A DNA stretch of 64,000 bases. It comes from Cololabis saira (taxonomy: Eukaryota > Chordata > Actinopteri > Beloniformes > Belonidae). The notes below the pieces were generated by a model that saw only the letters and a list, made by a program, of their open reading frames with translations, had not been told where the DNA came from and searched no databases. Below are positions 1 through 11,318 of this stretch, piece by piece (position 1 is the first letter of the stretch; every line of letters begins with the position of its first letter). A program made the position numbers and the translations under genes. The stretch lies in contig NC_084600.1 of the NCBI RefSeq assembly GCF_033807715.1, positions 45,963,824 through 46,027,823 on the forward strand. The letters run 5' to 3'.

Positions 1-360
1 TCCGTTACCGGGTCGCGGGGGCAGCAGCCTCAGCAGGGATGCCCAGACTTCCCTCACCCCAGACACTTCCTCCATCTCTTCCTCCAGCTCCTCCGGGGGG
101 AGTCCGAGGCGTTCCCAGGCCAGCCGAGAGACATAGTCTCTCCAGCGTGTCCTGGGTCTTCCCCGGGGTCTCCTCCCGGTGGGACATGCCTGGAACTCCT
201 CCCTAGGGAGGTGGGACATGCCTGGAACACCTCCCTAGGGAGGATCCAGGAGGCATCCGGTACAGATGCCCAAGCCACCTCAGCTGACTCCTCTCAATGT
301 GGAGGAGCAGCGGCTCGACTCCGAGCTCCTCCCGGGTGACCGAACTCCTCACCCTATCTC

Positions 361-530
361 TAAGGGAGGAAACTCATCTCTAAGGGAGGAAACTCATCTC
401 TAAGGGAGCGTCCAGCCACCCTGCGGAGTAAACTCATCTCTAAGGGAGCGTCCAGCCGCCCTGCGGAGGAAACTCATCTCTAAGGGAGCGTCCAGCCACC
501 CTGCGGAGGAAACTCATCTCGGCCGCTTGT
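361..530. repeat. 20/40-bp tandem repeat inside the LINE C-terminal coding region
   Basis: Units start with AAACTCATCTCTAAGGGAG. The first copies have a 20-bp period (361-410); the following ones have a 40-bp period (starts at 430, 470 and 510) because they add GCGTCCAGCCACCCTGCGGA. The array interrupts the RT C-terminal coding sequence. A second small duplication with CTCCCTAGGGAGG lies at 198-244. Confidence 0.85.
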
Positions 531-3127
531 ATCCGCGATCTTGTCCTTTCGGTCACTACCCAAAGTTCATGACCATAGGTGAGGGTAGGAGCGTAGATTG
601 ACCGGTAAATCGAGAGCTTCGCCTTTCGACTCAGCTCCCTCTTTACCACGGCGGTCCAGTACATCGACCGCATTACTGCGGACGCTGCACCGATCCGTCT
701 GTCAATCTCCCGCTCCATCGGTCCCTCACTCGTGAACAAGATCCCGAGATACTTGAACTCCTCCACCTGAGGCAGGACTTCTCCACCCACCCGGAGAAGG
801 CATGCCACCCTTTTCCGATGGAGAACCATGGCCTCGGTCTTGGAGGTGCTGATTCTCATCCCTGCCGCGTCGCACTCGGCCGCAAACCGCCCCAGCACAT
901 GCTGGAGGTCCCGGTCTGATGAAGCCAACAGGACAACATCATCTGCAAAAAGCAGAGATGAAATCCTGAGGTTCCCAAACCGGATCCCCTCCGGCCCCTG
1001 GCTGCGCCTAGAAATCCTGTCCATAAAAATTATGAACAGGACCGGTGACAAAGGGCAGCCCTGCCGGAGTCCAACATGCACCGGGAACAAGTCTGACTTA
1101 CTGCCGGCAATGCGAACCAGACTCCTGCTCTGATCATACAGAGACCGGACAGCCCTTAGTAGAGGGCCCCGGACTCCATACTCACTCAGCACCCCCCACA
1201 GAATGGCACGAGGGACACGGTCAAATGCCTTCTCCAGATCCACAAAACACATGTAGACTGGTTGGGCAAATTCCCATGAACCCTCGAGCACCCTGCGGAG
1301 GGTATAGAGCTGGTCCAGTGTTCCACGACCGGGACGAAAACCGCATTGTTCCTCCTGAATCCGAGGTTCGACTATCGGCCGTAATCTCCTCTCCAGTACC
1401 CTGGCGTAGACTTTCCCCGGGAGGCTGAGAAGTGTGATCCCCCTGTAGTTGGAACACACTCTCCGGTCACCCTTTTTAAACAGAGGGACCACCACCCCGG
1501 TTTGCCACCCCAGCGGTACTGTCCCCTTCCTCCATGCAATGACGCACAGGCGTGTCAGCCACGACAGCCCTACGACATCCAGAGACTTGAGGTACTCAGG
1601 GCGAATCTCATCCACCCCCGGTGCCCAGCCACCGAGGAGCTTACGAACCACCTCGGTGACCTCAGCTTGGGTGATGGATGAGCACGCCTCCGAGCCCCAA
1701 CCCTCTGCTTCCTCAGTGGAAGGCATGTCAGTCGGGTTAAGGAGATCCTCAAAGTATTCCTTCCACCGTCCGACAATGTCCCCAGTCGAGGTCAACAGCT
1801 CCCCACCAGCACCATAAACGGTGCCGGCAGAGTACTGCTTCCCCCTTCTGAGGCGCCGAACGGTCCTCCAGAATTTCCTCGAGGCCGACCGAAAGTCCTC
1901 CCCCATGGCCTCCCCGAACTCCTCCCAGACCCGAGTTTTTGCCTCCAAGACTGCCCGAGCCGCGGCCCGCTTGGCCTGCCGGTACCTATCTACTGCTTCA
2001 GGAGTCCCACCGGCCAACATAGCCCGGTAGGACTCCTTCTTCAGTCTGACGGCATCCTGTACTTCCGGTGTCCACCACCGGGTTCTAGGATTGCTGCCAC
2101 GACAGGCACCGGAGACCTTGCGTCCACAGCTCCGAGCCGCCGCGTTGACAATGGAGGCAGAGAACATGGTCCACTCGGACTCAATGTCCCCCGCTTCCCC
2201 CGGGATCCGAGAGAAGCTCTCCCGGAGGTGGGAGTTGAAGATGTCCCTGACAGAGGGCTCAGCCAGACGTTCCCAACAGACCCTCACAATCCGTTTGGGT
2301 CTGCCCGGTCTGTCCAACCTCCTCCTCCGCCAGCGCATCCAACTCACCACCAGGTGGTGATCAGTTGACAGCCCAGCCCCTCTCTTCACCCGAGTGTCCA
2401 AGACATGCGGCCGAAGGTCAGATGAAACGACAACAAAGTCGATCATTGACCTCCGGCCTAGGGTGTCCTGGTGCCACGTGCACTGATGGACACCCTTATG
2501 CCTGAACATGGTGTTCGTGATGGACAAACTGTGACTCGCACAGAAGTCCAACAACAAAACACCGCTCGGGTTCAGATCGGGGAGGCCGTTCCTCCCAATC
2601 ACGCCTCTCCAGGTATCACTGTCATTGCCCACGTGAGCGTTGAAGTCCCCCAGTAGAACAATGGAGTCCCCAGTTGGAGCACTATCAAGTACTCCTCCCA
2701 GGGACTCCAAGAAGGCCGGGTACTCCCCACTGCTGTTCGGCCCATAGGCACAAACAACAGTGAGAGACCTATCCCCGACCCGAAGGCGCAGGGAAGCGAC
2801 CCTCTCGTTCACCGGGGTGAACTCCAACACATGGCGGCTGAGCTGGGGGGCTATAACCAAGCCCACACCAGCCCGCCGCCTCTCACCCTGGGCAACTCCA
2901 GAGTAGTGGAGGGTCCAGCCCCCTTCAAGGAGCTGGGTTCCAGAGCCCAAGCTATGTGTGGAGGTGAGCCCGACTATCTCTAGCCGGTATCTCTCAACCT
3001 CACGCACAAGCTCCGGCTCCTTCCCCCCCAGCGAGGTGACATTCCATGTCCCCACTGTGAGGGTTGATGTCCAGGGATTGGGTCGTCGAGGCACCCCGCC
3101 ACGACTGCTACCCAGCCCACAATGCAC
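440..3127 (-). CDS. LINE endonuclease-reverse transcriptase polyprotein, C-terminus disrupted
   Basis: An 895-codon open frame. The N-terminal half is an APE-type endonuclease, which nicks target DNA: TWNVTSL at residues 27-33, [10 protein letters not shown] at 158-167 and STDHHLVV at 254-261. The reverse transcriptase follows, with [13 protein letters not shown] at 628-640 (catalytic Asp), [10 protein letters not shown] at 686-695 and the FADD box at 727-730, so the catalytic residues are intact. The frame ends soon after the YGHELW segment because of a 20/40-bp tandem expansion; the usual C-terminal extension is displaced into other frames at 1-360. The start used is the first in-frame ATG and may lie upstream of the native one, since the endonuclease begins near residue 24. 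Identification as a LINE ORF2 is certain; current activity is unlikely because of the C-terminal breaks. Confidence 0.9.
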   Translation of the reverse strand: MHCGLGSSRGGVPRRPNPWTSTLTVGTWNVTSLGGKEPELVREVERYRLEIVGLTSTHSLGSGTQLLEGGWTLHYSGVAQGERRRAGVGLVIAPQLSRHVLEFTPVNERVASLRLRVGDRSLTVVCAYGPNSSGEYPAFLESLGGVLDSAPTGDSIVLLGDFNAHVGNDSDTWRGVIGRNGLPDLNPSGVLLLDFCASHSLSITNTMFRHKGVHQCTWHQDTLGRRSMIDFVVVSSDLRPHVLDTRVKRGAGLSTDHHLVVSWMRWRRRRLDRPGRPKRIVRVCWERLAEPSVRDIFNSHLRESFSRIPGEAGDIESEWTMFSASIVNAAARSCGRKVSGACRGSNPRTRWWTPEVQDAVRLKKESYRAMLAGGTPEAVDRYRQAKRAAARAVLEAKTRVWEEFGEAMGEDFRSASRKFWRTVRRLRRGKQYSAGTVYGAGGELLTSTGDIVGRWKEYFEDLLNPTDMPSTEEAEGWGSEACSSITQAEVTEVVRKLLGGWAPGVDEIRPEYLKSLDVVGLSWLTRLCVIAWRKGTVPLGWQTGVVVPLFKKGDRRVCSNYRGITLLSLPGKVYARVLERRLRPIVEPRIQEEQCGFRPGRGTLDQLYTLRRVLEGSWEFAQPVYMCFVDLEKAFDRVPRAILWGVLSEYGVRGPLLRAVRSLYDQSRSLVRIAGSKSDLFPVHVGLRQGCPLSPVLFIIFMDRISRRSQGPEGIRFGNLRISSLLFADDVVLLASSDRDLQHVLGRFAAECDAAGMRISTSKTEAMVLHRKRVACLLRVGGEVLPQVEEFKYLGILFTSEGPMEREIDRRIGAASAVMRSMYWTAVVKRELSRKAKLSIYRSIYAPTLTYGHELWVVTERTRSRIQAAEMSFLRRVAGRSLRDEFPPQGGWTLP

Positions 3128-3369
3128 CGGCCTGCCATGGTCCTGGGCAGGACCATGACTAATTCAACAAATTCTGAAGTCTGTGTGAAACTAAACATCA
3201 GGTTCTGTATCGCTTGCACTTGAAAAGTCTTTGCTTGAACAACTAATGATCTGCTTGATTAAACGACATTTCTGAATTAAACCCACGGGAGGATCTAAGA
3301 CACTTCCTGTCAGGACGATCACTTTGACGCTCCACCTGTAGCCGTCAGTCCAACCTGTCCAGGTCTGAG

Positions 3370-3640
3370 GCCTCGTTTACACGCAGCAACAACGCTGCTG
3401 TTTTCATGAGTTTTAGCCGTTCGTTTACACCAAAACGAAGCTCAAAGTCTCCAAAAACCATCATTCCTGAAAACTCCGGCCAAAGTGGAGATTTGCTTGT
3501 AAAGGGAGAGAAAGGGACATTTAGGCTTCAGAACGTCTCATTATGGACAGAAACGTCACCAGCGTCATGTGTAGCAGCTGTGGTTACGGTTTGTTTGGCC
3601 GCTGTGATCATGATGGAAGCTGTTAAGTGATAACTGACTT
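3370..3640. mobile_element. Possible hAT-type MITE remnant
   Basis: The segment carries phrases of the kind 'GTTTACACG', 'ACTCCGGCCAAAGTGGAGA' and repeated GTTTACAC motifs seen in short fish DNA transposons. No clean terminal repeats or target-site duplication were found. An open frame of 74 codons here is duplicated at 5821-6048 but shows no known domain. A related short fragment is at 32515-32560. Confidence 0.3.
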
Positions 3641-4775
3641 CACTACTGTCTTAATGTGGCTGTTCAGGTCTGAGTCAGAACCACTCCCTGATTTCTGGGT
3701 TGGATATTTGGTTTTTAGCTTCACTACTTGAAGCTGAATGCCCACGTTTAATCTGATTTACTTGGTTCCAATTACTTCTGTTTTTATCTTCAATTAACTG
3801 AATTAAATTGTGGCACCTCCACTTTTTAACGTGATCAATGCATTTGAATGCATTAAAAATTTGAATTTGTTAAATGTTTTCTTCCATAAATGATGAATAA
3901 ATGAACAATATTCATCATTTCCATGTTTTTAAGGAGACATTTCTTCATCAATCAGTACATATTTGTCTGTTTAGGAGTTTTTTCAAACATTTTCTCTGAA
4001 AAAGTTGATTGAGTGACGACATAGTTTCAACACAAAGTTTCTGATGTTCTTGTTGGATGTTTTGTTGCTGATGAAGGAAACTCATCGTCTAGACAGCAGC
4101 TTTATTTCACTTTACTAACTTCAACACACATGGATTTATATTTAGTTTCACACACTGAAAACCATAAAAAGACATTATTTGTTGCACCTTATGTCTTGAT
4201 GTCACCTGGATGAAATGATCTTAACAGATATATTAAAGAATAATATTAAAAACACAGAAAATTATGTTTTTCCATGTTTAGAGTTTCATATTTAGTAAAC
4301 TTGTATTTGTTAAAATTAAATGTAATGTTAGTCAAAGGAAGCCAACGTTGGTTTGACTGATTTCATCCACAGTAAGAAGTTATTTAGTAAATGAGCTCTA
4401 TAACTCATATATTGGACGACTACACATTCAGTCTGTCCACTATTGTCTGTCAGACTCTCTCAGTTTATTAACATCTGGATGACATTTCTGAACGTATTAG
4501 CTGTAAAGTTAATTCATGTTTGTTCAGATGTTTTATTCCAGGTTCAGACACATCTCTGGTTCTTCATTTGTTCCTGTCTGATACATTCACATGTTTAGTT
4601 TTATGTAATGAATCAGAAGAGGAAGTTTAAGATGAAACTAAAGCAGAGAAGAAGAACTCAGAGCAGTCAGATGGTCAGTGTGGATCAGTAGAAGATCAGC
4701 CTGATGTCTGCAGGTTAGTGTCAACACAACTTTCACATCAGATTCATCTGAACACACAACTAAAACATGTCTGAC

Positions 4776-4949
4776 CTCAGAGTCTCCAGTCTGCAGTCTG
4801 GACTCTCCAGAAATCCACTCAGATGTTTCATTCCTGAATCCTGCAGGTTGTTGTAACTCAGGTCCAGATGTTCCAGATGGGAGGGGTTGGACTTCAGAGC
4901 TGAGACCAGAGAAGAACAGCTGATCTTTGACAGACCGCAGCTCCTCAAC
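4776..4949 (-). CDS. NLR leucine-rich-repeat exon (copy 1)
   Basis: A 174-nt exon encoding one ribonuclease-inhibitor-type LRR unit, with [12 protein letters not shown] and [10 protein letters not shown] as the diagnostic core. This is the LRR form of the large teleost NLRC3-like (FISNA-NACHT-LRR) family, cytosolic receptors whose LRRs are thought to mediate sensing and autoinhibition. Splice sites are visible on the minus strand: a pyrimidine-rich acceptor ending TTCTGTTCAG and a donor GTCAGA after CTGAG. The exon starts with one base completing a codon and ends with two bases of the next, so it can be added or lost without changing frame. It is the most 3' LRR exon seen here; no terminal stop-bearing exon or B30.2 exon was recognised downstream. 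Confidence 0.85.
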
Positions 4950-4979
4950 CTGAACAGAAAGTAAAACATGTTCCAGTCT

Positions 4980-5569
4980 CATCAGAGAAGTGTTTCTTCA
5001 AATATCAACTTTGTCATCAGGTCCATGTGGGTCACCACCGTATCTGGACTTTATAAAACAGCTTTTACACTTTTGTTACATCCATGATGTGGGTTCCTGG
5101 TTGTTCCTCTGACATGTTCACCTTTACTGAACATCCTGAGCTTTTCTGGTCCAAGTCTGACACTAGATTAAGATGAAAACACCAACACACACACCAATCC
5201 TTTTGATTAGTGTTGATGTTCAAATATTGTTCAAAGCAGCAGTTTAGAGATCAGAAGCTGATCTAGCAACAATTATTAACACCAGAATGGATCTGTGGAG
5301 AACTGCTGGACTTTATATCATGTGTCCAGTTTTATATCATTTATGCAGGATTCCTGAGCTTTTTATCATAATGATCCTTGTATGTTATAAAGAGTTAAAA
5401 TGATGTTTTCTGAGAGCAGAACATATTAAAATAATTTACTTTTAGTAATGTGTCATTTATAATTTGACTTAACTTGCAAACGCCTAATAATTCTGTTACA
5501 ACTGAGTTTATCAGTTAATATCTTACTTTCAGTTAAAGATAAGAATGATTGAATTCTGTATATTTATCA
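4980..5569. other. Non-coding spacer between the duplicated blocks
   Basis: AT-rich sequence without a recognised gene or repeat boundary. It is interpreted as intron of the NLR-like gene. Confidence 0.5.
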
Positions 5570-7390
5570 GACTAATTCAACACATTCTGAAGTCTGTGTG
5601 AAACTAAACATCAGGTTCTGTATCGCTTGCACTTGAAAAGTCTTAGCTTGAACAACTAATGATCTGCTTGATTAAAGGACATTTCTGAATTAAACCCACA
5701 CGGGAGGATCTTAGACACTTCCTGTCAGGACGATCACTTTGACGCTCCACCTGTAGCCGTCAGTCCAACCTGTCCAGGTCTGAGGCCTCGTTTACACGCA
5801 GCAACAACGCTGCTGTTTTCATGAGTTTTAGCCGTTCGTTTACACCAAAACGAAGCTCAAAGTCTCCAAAAACCATCATTCCTGAAAACTCCGGCCAAAG
5901 TGGAGATTTGCTTGTAAAGGGAGAGAAACGGACATTTAGGCTTCAGAACGTCTCATTATGGACAGAAACGTCACCAGCGTCATGTGTAGCAGCTGTGGTT
6001 ACGGTTTGTTTGGCCGCTGTGATCATGATGGAAGCTGTTAAGAGATAACTGACTTCACTACTGTCTTAATGTGGCTGTTCAGGTCTGAGTCAGAACCACT
6101 CCCTGATTTCTGGCTTGGATATTTGGTTTTTAGCTTCACTACTTGAAGCTGAATGCCCACGTTTAATCTGATTTACTTGGTTCCAATTATTTCTGTTTTT
6201 ATCTTCAATTAACTGAATTAAATTGTGGAACCTCCACTTTTTAATATGATCAATGCATTTGAATGCATTCAAAATTTGAATTTGTTCAAATGTTTTCTTC
6301 CATAAACGATGAATAAATGAACAATATTCATCATTTCCATGTTTTTAAGGAGACATTTCTTCATCAATCAGTACATATTTGTCTGTTTAGGAGTTTTTTC
6401 AAACATTTTCTCTGAAAAAGTTGATTGAGTGACGACATAGTTTCAACACAAAGTTTCTGATGTTCTTGTTGGATGTTTTGTTGCTGATGAAGGAAACTCA
6501 TCGTCTAGACAGCAGCTTTATTTCACTTTACTAACTTCAACACACATGGATTTATATTTAGTTTTACACACTGAAAACCATAAAAAGACATTAATTGTTG
6601 CACCTTATGTCTTGATGTCACCTGGATGAAATGATCTTAACAGATATATTAAAGAATAATATTAAAAACACAGAAAATTATGTTTTTCAATGTTTAGAGT
6701 TTCATATTTGGTAAACTTGTATTTGTTAAAATGAAATTTAATGGTAGTCAAAGGAAGCCAACGTTGGTTTGACTGATTTCATCCACAGTAAGAAGTTATT
6801 TAGTAAATGAGCTCTATAACTCATATATTGGACGACTACACATTCAGTCTGTCCACTATTGTCTGTCAGACTCTCTCAGTTTATTAACATCTGGATGACA
6901 TTTCTGAACGTATTAGCTGTAAAGTTAATTCATGTTTGTTCAGATGTTTTATTCCAGGTTCAGACACATCTCTGGTTCTTCATTTGTTCCTGTCTGACAC
7001 ATTCACATGTTTAGTTTTATGTAATGAATCAGAAGAGGAAGTTTAAGATGAAACTAAAGCAGAGAAGAAGAACTCAGAGCAGTCAGATGGTCAGTGTGGA
7101 TCAGTAGAAGATCAGACTGATGTCTGCAGGTTAGTGTCAACACAACTTTCACATCAGATTCATCTGAACACACAACTAAAACATGTCTGACCTCAGAGTC
7201 TCCAGTCTGCAGTCTGGACTCTCCAGAAATCCACTCAGATGTTCCACTCCTGAATCCTGCAGGTTCTCGTTGTAACTCAGGTCCAGAAGTTTCAGATGGG
7301 AGGGGTTGGACTTCAGAGCTGAGACCAGAGAAGAACAGCTGATCTCTGACAACCTGCAGCTCTCCAACCTGAATAAAGGATAAAAGATGT
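5570..7390. repeat. Segmental duplication copy 2 (contains one LRR exon)
   Basis: The intact partner of 3157-4970, including the same MITE-like segment (5785-6055) and LRR exon. It keeps the sequence to the left (5570 and before) that the LINE interrupts in copy 1, so it marks the LINE insertion junction. Copy 2 diverges from copy 1 immediately after the exon acceptor. Part of the same block (exon plus 3' intron flank) recurs a third time at 24112-24413. Confidence 0.9.
7192..7368 (-). CDS. NLR leucine-rich-repeat exon (copy 2)
   Basis: A 177-nt exon closely matching the one at 4776-4949, with one extra codon in the LRR loop ([11 protein letters not shown] instead of [10 protein letters not shown]). 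The acceptor CCTTTATTCAG and the donor GTCAGA are present, and the phase is the same as in every other LRR exon of the window. It encodes one LRR unit ending [10 protein letters not shown]. It is a paralogous exon from the 1.8 kb tandem duplication and is probably spliced between the 21585 and 4776 exons if the gene is expressed. Confidence 0.85.
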
Positions 7391-7685
7391 GAGCTGAACC
7401 ACCAGGATGCAGGTTCCAACAGTCCAACAGAACCAGTGAAAAAGATCTTCATCAATATTCATGACATCATGCTGCTGCTCCAATAAAGACGTAGTGACTT
7501 CAGCTCTGCAGCTCCACCAGTGGATACATCCATACAAACGCATGTTGTGCAGCCAAATGATTCAAGTTTCCACACAAACAAACATGTCAGGAGGAATTCT
7601 GGGACAAATGTCAACTCATTCATTTGTATGAAAAGAAAATGAAGCATTTGTTTGAATGTCAGATACACACAAACATAAAGAACTG
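7391..7685. other. Intron-like spacer
   Basis: No gene or clear repeat was recognised. Minus-strand open frames here read through the acceptor of the LRR exon and are not separate genes. Confidence 0.4.
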
Positions 7686-9017
7686 GGGCTTAATTTATAA
7701 AGCTTGCTTACACACAAAACAGGGCTTGAAAGATGAGACGCCCCCTTCTACACAAAGCTTGGGATTTAAAAAAAAAAACTAACCGAAAAATGTGTGTATC
7801 TCTACACCAACCCTGACCCTCGCGCACAAACATTTTGAAGATATGGGGAACTTGCGACGCAGGTGGTGAGGTGGTGAAATGAAGCCAAATTCATGTCATA
7901 CTTTTGATGTCATCACATATCAGACTCATAGATCTATGTACAACCAAGCCGGGGTTCTGCCGAGGTGTCCTACCTCGGCAGAAAATACTACCATACAATC
8001 CCCACTTCTTTTATCTCAGTTTCTTTTTTTTCAAAGGCTTTTTCATGAAAATAGACGATTTAACAGCAGGAAGTCAGAAAGTGCTTCCACATAGATCTAT
8101 GTGCACGACGCTTCGGCGGAAGAAAAAAACCTGTCAAATCACGCTTCCACATAGATATTGGCAGGTAGGATGATTTGACAGATGAAAATACCCTGTCAGA
8201 TCACACTTCCACTTCACTTCCTTCATAGATAAATGTTGATGTCTATGTGGAAGCGTGGTCTACGGGAAGCGTGATCTGACGGGGTATTTTCACCTGTCAA
8301 GTCATCCTACCTGCACGGTGTGTCTGCGGTGCAGGACACACCGTGCCGGTGTTGTGCCAAAAAGTGATTGCCTGCCAGAATCTGATTTCTCCGCCGAAAG
8401 TGGGTCTTTTTACCTTCCAAAAATGGATTGAAGGCCAAATACAGTTAATTAAAGGTTGTTTCTACCTATATATGATTTGATCTCATTCTTGAGCTTCATA
8501 ATCTGAAAATCTGACGTTTCAGAGCTATCGCTCAATGGGCTGCTGTGCACGCTCCCGCGGCCACAAATCAGATTCTGGCAGGTAACTCACTCACTATATT
8601 TTTGTTAGTGATGCCACTACTGTGACCACCAAATAATGTTGTTTTCCTGGCCTCCACTTCATCCACAACATCTCCATCTCAGTCTATGTGAAATTTCGCT
8701 TTCTGGTCTTCCCTGCCATGACTTTTGAGTGTAAAACACCGTTGATCAGCAGGTTAATTTATCTGCAAATACAATCGCCAGGTGCTTTGCATTGCCCATT
8801 TATGGTAAAAAGTGGGCATGTAGAGGGCGGGATATGAGGCGAATTCACCTGTGCAACCTTCCATCTGGAATGTGATTTATAAAGCGAAAATTGCGTGCAA
8901 GTGTGCATGCACACGGTTTTATAAATCCAGGTTTTTTTTTGCGCACGCCATTTTCAGCTTTTGAGTGCACGTGCACTTTTAGTATGGATCCTACGCACTC
9001 TTTTATAAATGAGCCCC
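7686..9017. mobile_element. Non-autonomous PIF/Harbinger-like DNA transposon
   Basis: The two ends are inverted versions of each other: GGGGCTTAATTTATAAAG at 7686 and CTTTTATAAATGAGCCCC ending at 9017. Subterminal sequence on the right (GGATCCTACGCACTC and nearby GTGCACGTGCAC) is of the kind seen next to Harbinger-type ends in fish. About 1.33 kb, with no transposase frame. A convincing 3-bp target duplication could not be seen. A separate foldback lies inside at 8161-8314. Confidence 0.55.
8161..8314. repeat. 50-bp imperfect inverted repeat (foldback)
   Basis: Left arm 8161-8210 and right arm 8265-8314 are reverse complements with four mismatches in 50 bases, all transitions. The 54-bp loop contains a further GTCTATGTGGAAGCGTG motif that echoes CTTCCACATAGAT at 8142-8154. 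A perfect palindrome CACATAGATCTATGTG occurs at 8087-8102. Confidence 0.85.
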
Positions 9018-9654
9018 TGATGTCTAATACCTCATGTAGTACCAAATTTTGCAGACCATTAGGTACACCGGGTTATAAGGCACATGATAAAACATATACA
9101 AAGCGAAACCAAACATTCTGGTAAGTTGAACTTTATTCAACTCATCCACAGTAACTCAGAATATCGTTCAGTTGTATCTAATACAGAAAAATACTCTCCC
9201 ATTTTAAATCATTCGTCTTCCACGAATCCGGCAAAAAAAAAGTGGCAGAGGTGAGCATCTTACTACGTCCTGTTCCCTGATAGTTTAATTGTTGCCAGTG
9301 ATAGCAGACACCTGAAGTTAGTGTGAGGTTCGCACAACGTTGTATTCCAACATTCTATTATTATTATTACCGGATTATGATGTAGATTTGAAAATTTGGT
9401 TTACTCTAAAAACCCAACGTTACGTCCTGTAATAGTAACGTAACATGGAGTAGATGTTGGATGATGGTTATTTACCAGCACTACATAAGTTATCTAACGT
9501 CTGACGTTGCAACCCGTATCCAACCAAGGATCGACTTTAATGTGTCAAGTCGATGGTCCGACAATCAATCCAGCGGAGCGGCTTCTAATTTTCCAAAGTC
9601 GCACCAAAACATTTTGACAGATTTTTGAGCGCACTGTACCACATAAAACGAAGA
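9018..9654. other. Unassigned spacer
   Basis: No gene, tandem array or recognisable element was found between the Harbinger-like element and the DIRS-like left end. Confidence 0.4.
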
Positions 9655-9662
9655 GTTACGAC

Positions 9663-9980
9663 TGTAACTACGGTTCTATGAGTCCCGGATGACCGCCAGG
9701 CGGTGCTGTAAGCACTGGATATCTCCCCTCGCGCATGCGCATGTCGAGTACTAATACCAACAATGTCACGTCACCCGTGACCCCTGCATGACCCCCGGAA
9801 GGGTATAACTTCCGGCGTCAGCATGGGATCGACTCCTAGAATCTTCTCACGAGAGCACGAGGATTCGGAGTGACCGGCAGGCCTGGCGGTCATCCGGGAC
9901 TCATAGAACCGTAGTTACAGGCGTAACTTTCATTCTATTTAATCCCTACTGACCGCCAGGCGGTGCTGTAAGCACTGGAT
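9663..9980. repeat. DIRS left terminal region with 39-bp perfect inverted repeat and direct repeat
   Basis: Arms at 9663-9701 and 9881-9919 are perfect reverse complements over 39 bases, with a 179-bp spacer. Separately, GACCGCCAGGCGGTGCTGTA followed by AGCACTGGAT is present as a direct repeat at 9691 and 9951. This mix of inverted and repeated ends is a hallmark of DIRS elements, which replicate through circle intermediates. The GACCGCCAGGCGGT core is itself palindromic. Confidence 0.85.
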
Positions 9981-10022
9981 GACGAATACCAACAATGTCA
10001 CGCAGAATCCCGGTCACCTACC

Positions 10023-11318
10023 TCACTGATCAGGGGCAGAAGGACCTGAGAGCAGAACCACGCCCAAAGGTTGGGGAGTGGCGACGTTGATCCTGTAGAA
10101 TCTGGAGAACGTGTCCGGCGATGTCCATGAAGTCGCGGTGCAGATGTCCTCCAGAGGCACCCCCTTCAGGGCAGCCAAAGAATCTGAGACACTTCTGGTC
10201 GAGTGGCACCTTACCCCCATAGGCAAGGGGCGGCCACTGGCCCTGTAGGCGTGCTCGATGGTGTCCACCACCCAGTGAGACAGGCATTGTCTAGAAATAG
10301 CACGCCCCCTGTTAGGGCCACCATGACAGATAAAAAGCTGCTCCGACCGTCGCACAGGCGCGGTGGCAGCAACATAAGCAGCGAGGGCTCGTACGGGGCA
10401 CAAAGGGCTCGGCCCACCCTCTGCGGGCTTGGGGTCGAACCGGCCAAGCTGGATAGGCCGATTAGCATGATCGTGCGGCAGGACCTTGGGCAGGAACACC
10501 ACTCTCGGCCACAACGTAACCCCTGAGCCATCCGGGTTCCGCCTCAGGCAGGACCCCCTGACTGACAGGGCATGTAACTCACTGACTCGCTTTGCCAACG
10601 TCATAGCGAGGAGAAAAGCTGTCTCCATAGAGAGCCACTTCAGGTCCACCTGGGCCAAGGGCTCAAAAGGTGGAGAAGAGAGGGCACCTAGCACCATGGA
10701 CAGGTCCCACACTGGGGCCTTTGGGCTCCTCGGGGGGCGTGGCCTCAGAGCCCCCCTGAGAAAAAGAGAAACCAGCCGGTGGCACCCCACGGTGGCATTC
10801 TCAACCAGGGCATATTGCGATGAAATGGCCGCTATGTACACCCTTAAAGTGGACTGAGCGCGGCCATCATCCAGGAGGGACTGAAGGAACTCCAGGATCG
10901 TGGCCACAGGGCAAAGCATAGGGTCCTCTGCCCTGTCCGCACACCAGGCAGAGAATCTCCTACACTTGCACTCACACTGGAGGCGGGTGGAGGGCGCACG
11001 GGCATTCAAGATGGTAGCCCTGACGGGCTCAGTACAGCTTGACACTAACGGGTCGGGCCTTGCAGTGGCCAGATCCAGAGTCGAAGGCGACGGGGGTCGG
11101 GATGCCAAATCTGACCCCCCAGCTGGGACAGAAGGTCCCTCCGGTCGGGGAGGCGCCATGGCGTGCCGCAGCAGAGCCTCCGGAGTAGTGGGAACCACGG
11201 TTTCCCCGGCCAGAAGGGGGCCACCAAGAGGAGCCTGTGACCTCTCTGGAGGACCCTCTGCAACGTCGGCAGGATCAAAGGTAGTGGGGGGAACGCGTAT
11301 AGGAGCCAGTTGGGCCAC
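10023..11318 (-). CDS. DIRS tyrosine recombinase (integrase)
   Basis: A 431-codon frame whose C-terminal two thirds is a phage-integrase-fold tyrosine recombinase that would insert circular retroelement DNA. Catalytic residues are recognisable: Arg244 in AKRVSELHAL, the His372-x-x-Arg375 motif in CHSTRS, and the nucleophile Tyr408 in FSRFYRIN. An N-terminal SAM-like DNA-binding region with CRRFSAWCADR and STLRVYIAAISSQYA precedes it. The first 100 or so codons overlap the RNase H frame (11045-11743) in another frame, so the native start may be downstream of the first ATG; frame overlap between these two proteins is usual in DIRS elements. No internal stop is seen. Confidence 0.85.
   Translation of the reverse strand: MAQLAPIRVPPTTFDPADVAEGPPERSQAPLGGPLLAGETVVPTTPEALLRHAMAPPRPEGPSVPAGGSDLASRPPSPSTLDLATARPDPLVSSCTEPVRATILNARAPSTRLQCECKCRRFSAWCADRAEDPMLCPVATILEFLQSLLDDGRAQSTLRVYIAAISSQYALVENATVGCHRLVSLFLRGALRPRPPRSPKAPVWDLSMVLGALSSPPFEPLAQVDLKWLSMETAFLLAMTLAKRVSELHALSVRGSCLRRNPDGSGVTLWPRVVFLPKVLPHDHANRPIQLGRFDPKPAEGGPSPLCPVRALAAYVAATAPVRRSEQLFICHGGPNRGRAISRQCLSHWVVDTIEHAYRASGRPLPMGVRCHSTRSVSDSLAALKGVPLEDICTATSWTSPDTFSRFYRINVATPQPLGVVLLSGPSAPDQ

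Larger units (their letters stand above)
1..3156 (-). mobile_element. LINE (non-LTR retrotransposon), 5' end inside window, 3' end beyond base 1
   Basis: A minus-strand non-LTR retrotransposon runs off the left edge. Its 5' end is at about 3156, where it abuts sequence that recurs without the LINE at 5570, so the junction is visible by comparison with the duplicate. Coding sequence for endonuclease and reverse transcriptase fills 440-3127. Further C-terminal coding sequence can be followed in other frames through 1-360 (for example the peptide SQLRWLGHLYRMP on the minus strand near 255-305), interrupted by short tandem duplications. The clade is uncertain: domain order and motifs suit the RTE/I-like groups common in fish. 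No 3' tail or target-site duplication can be checked in this window. Confidence 0.9.
3157..4970. repeat. Segmental duplication copy 1 (contains one LRR exon)
   Basis: This block recurs almost base for base at 5570-7390, offset about 2.415 kb. It contains flanking non-coding sequence and, at its right end, an NLR LRR exon. Similarity stops just past the exon acceptor (about 4970 and 7390). On the left, copy 1 is cut by the LINE at 3156. Confidence 0.9.

Noticed and set aside
3406..3630. Small plus-strand gene (74 codons), conserved in the duplicate at 5821-6048
   Set aside because: Conservation is explained by the recent segmental duplication. The sequence looks like part of a short DNA-transposon remnant and has no domain.
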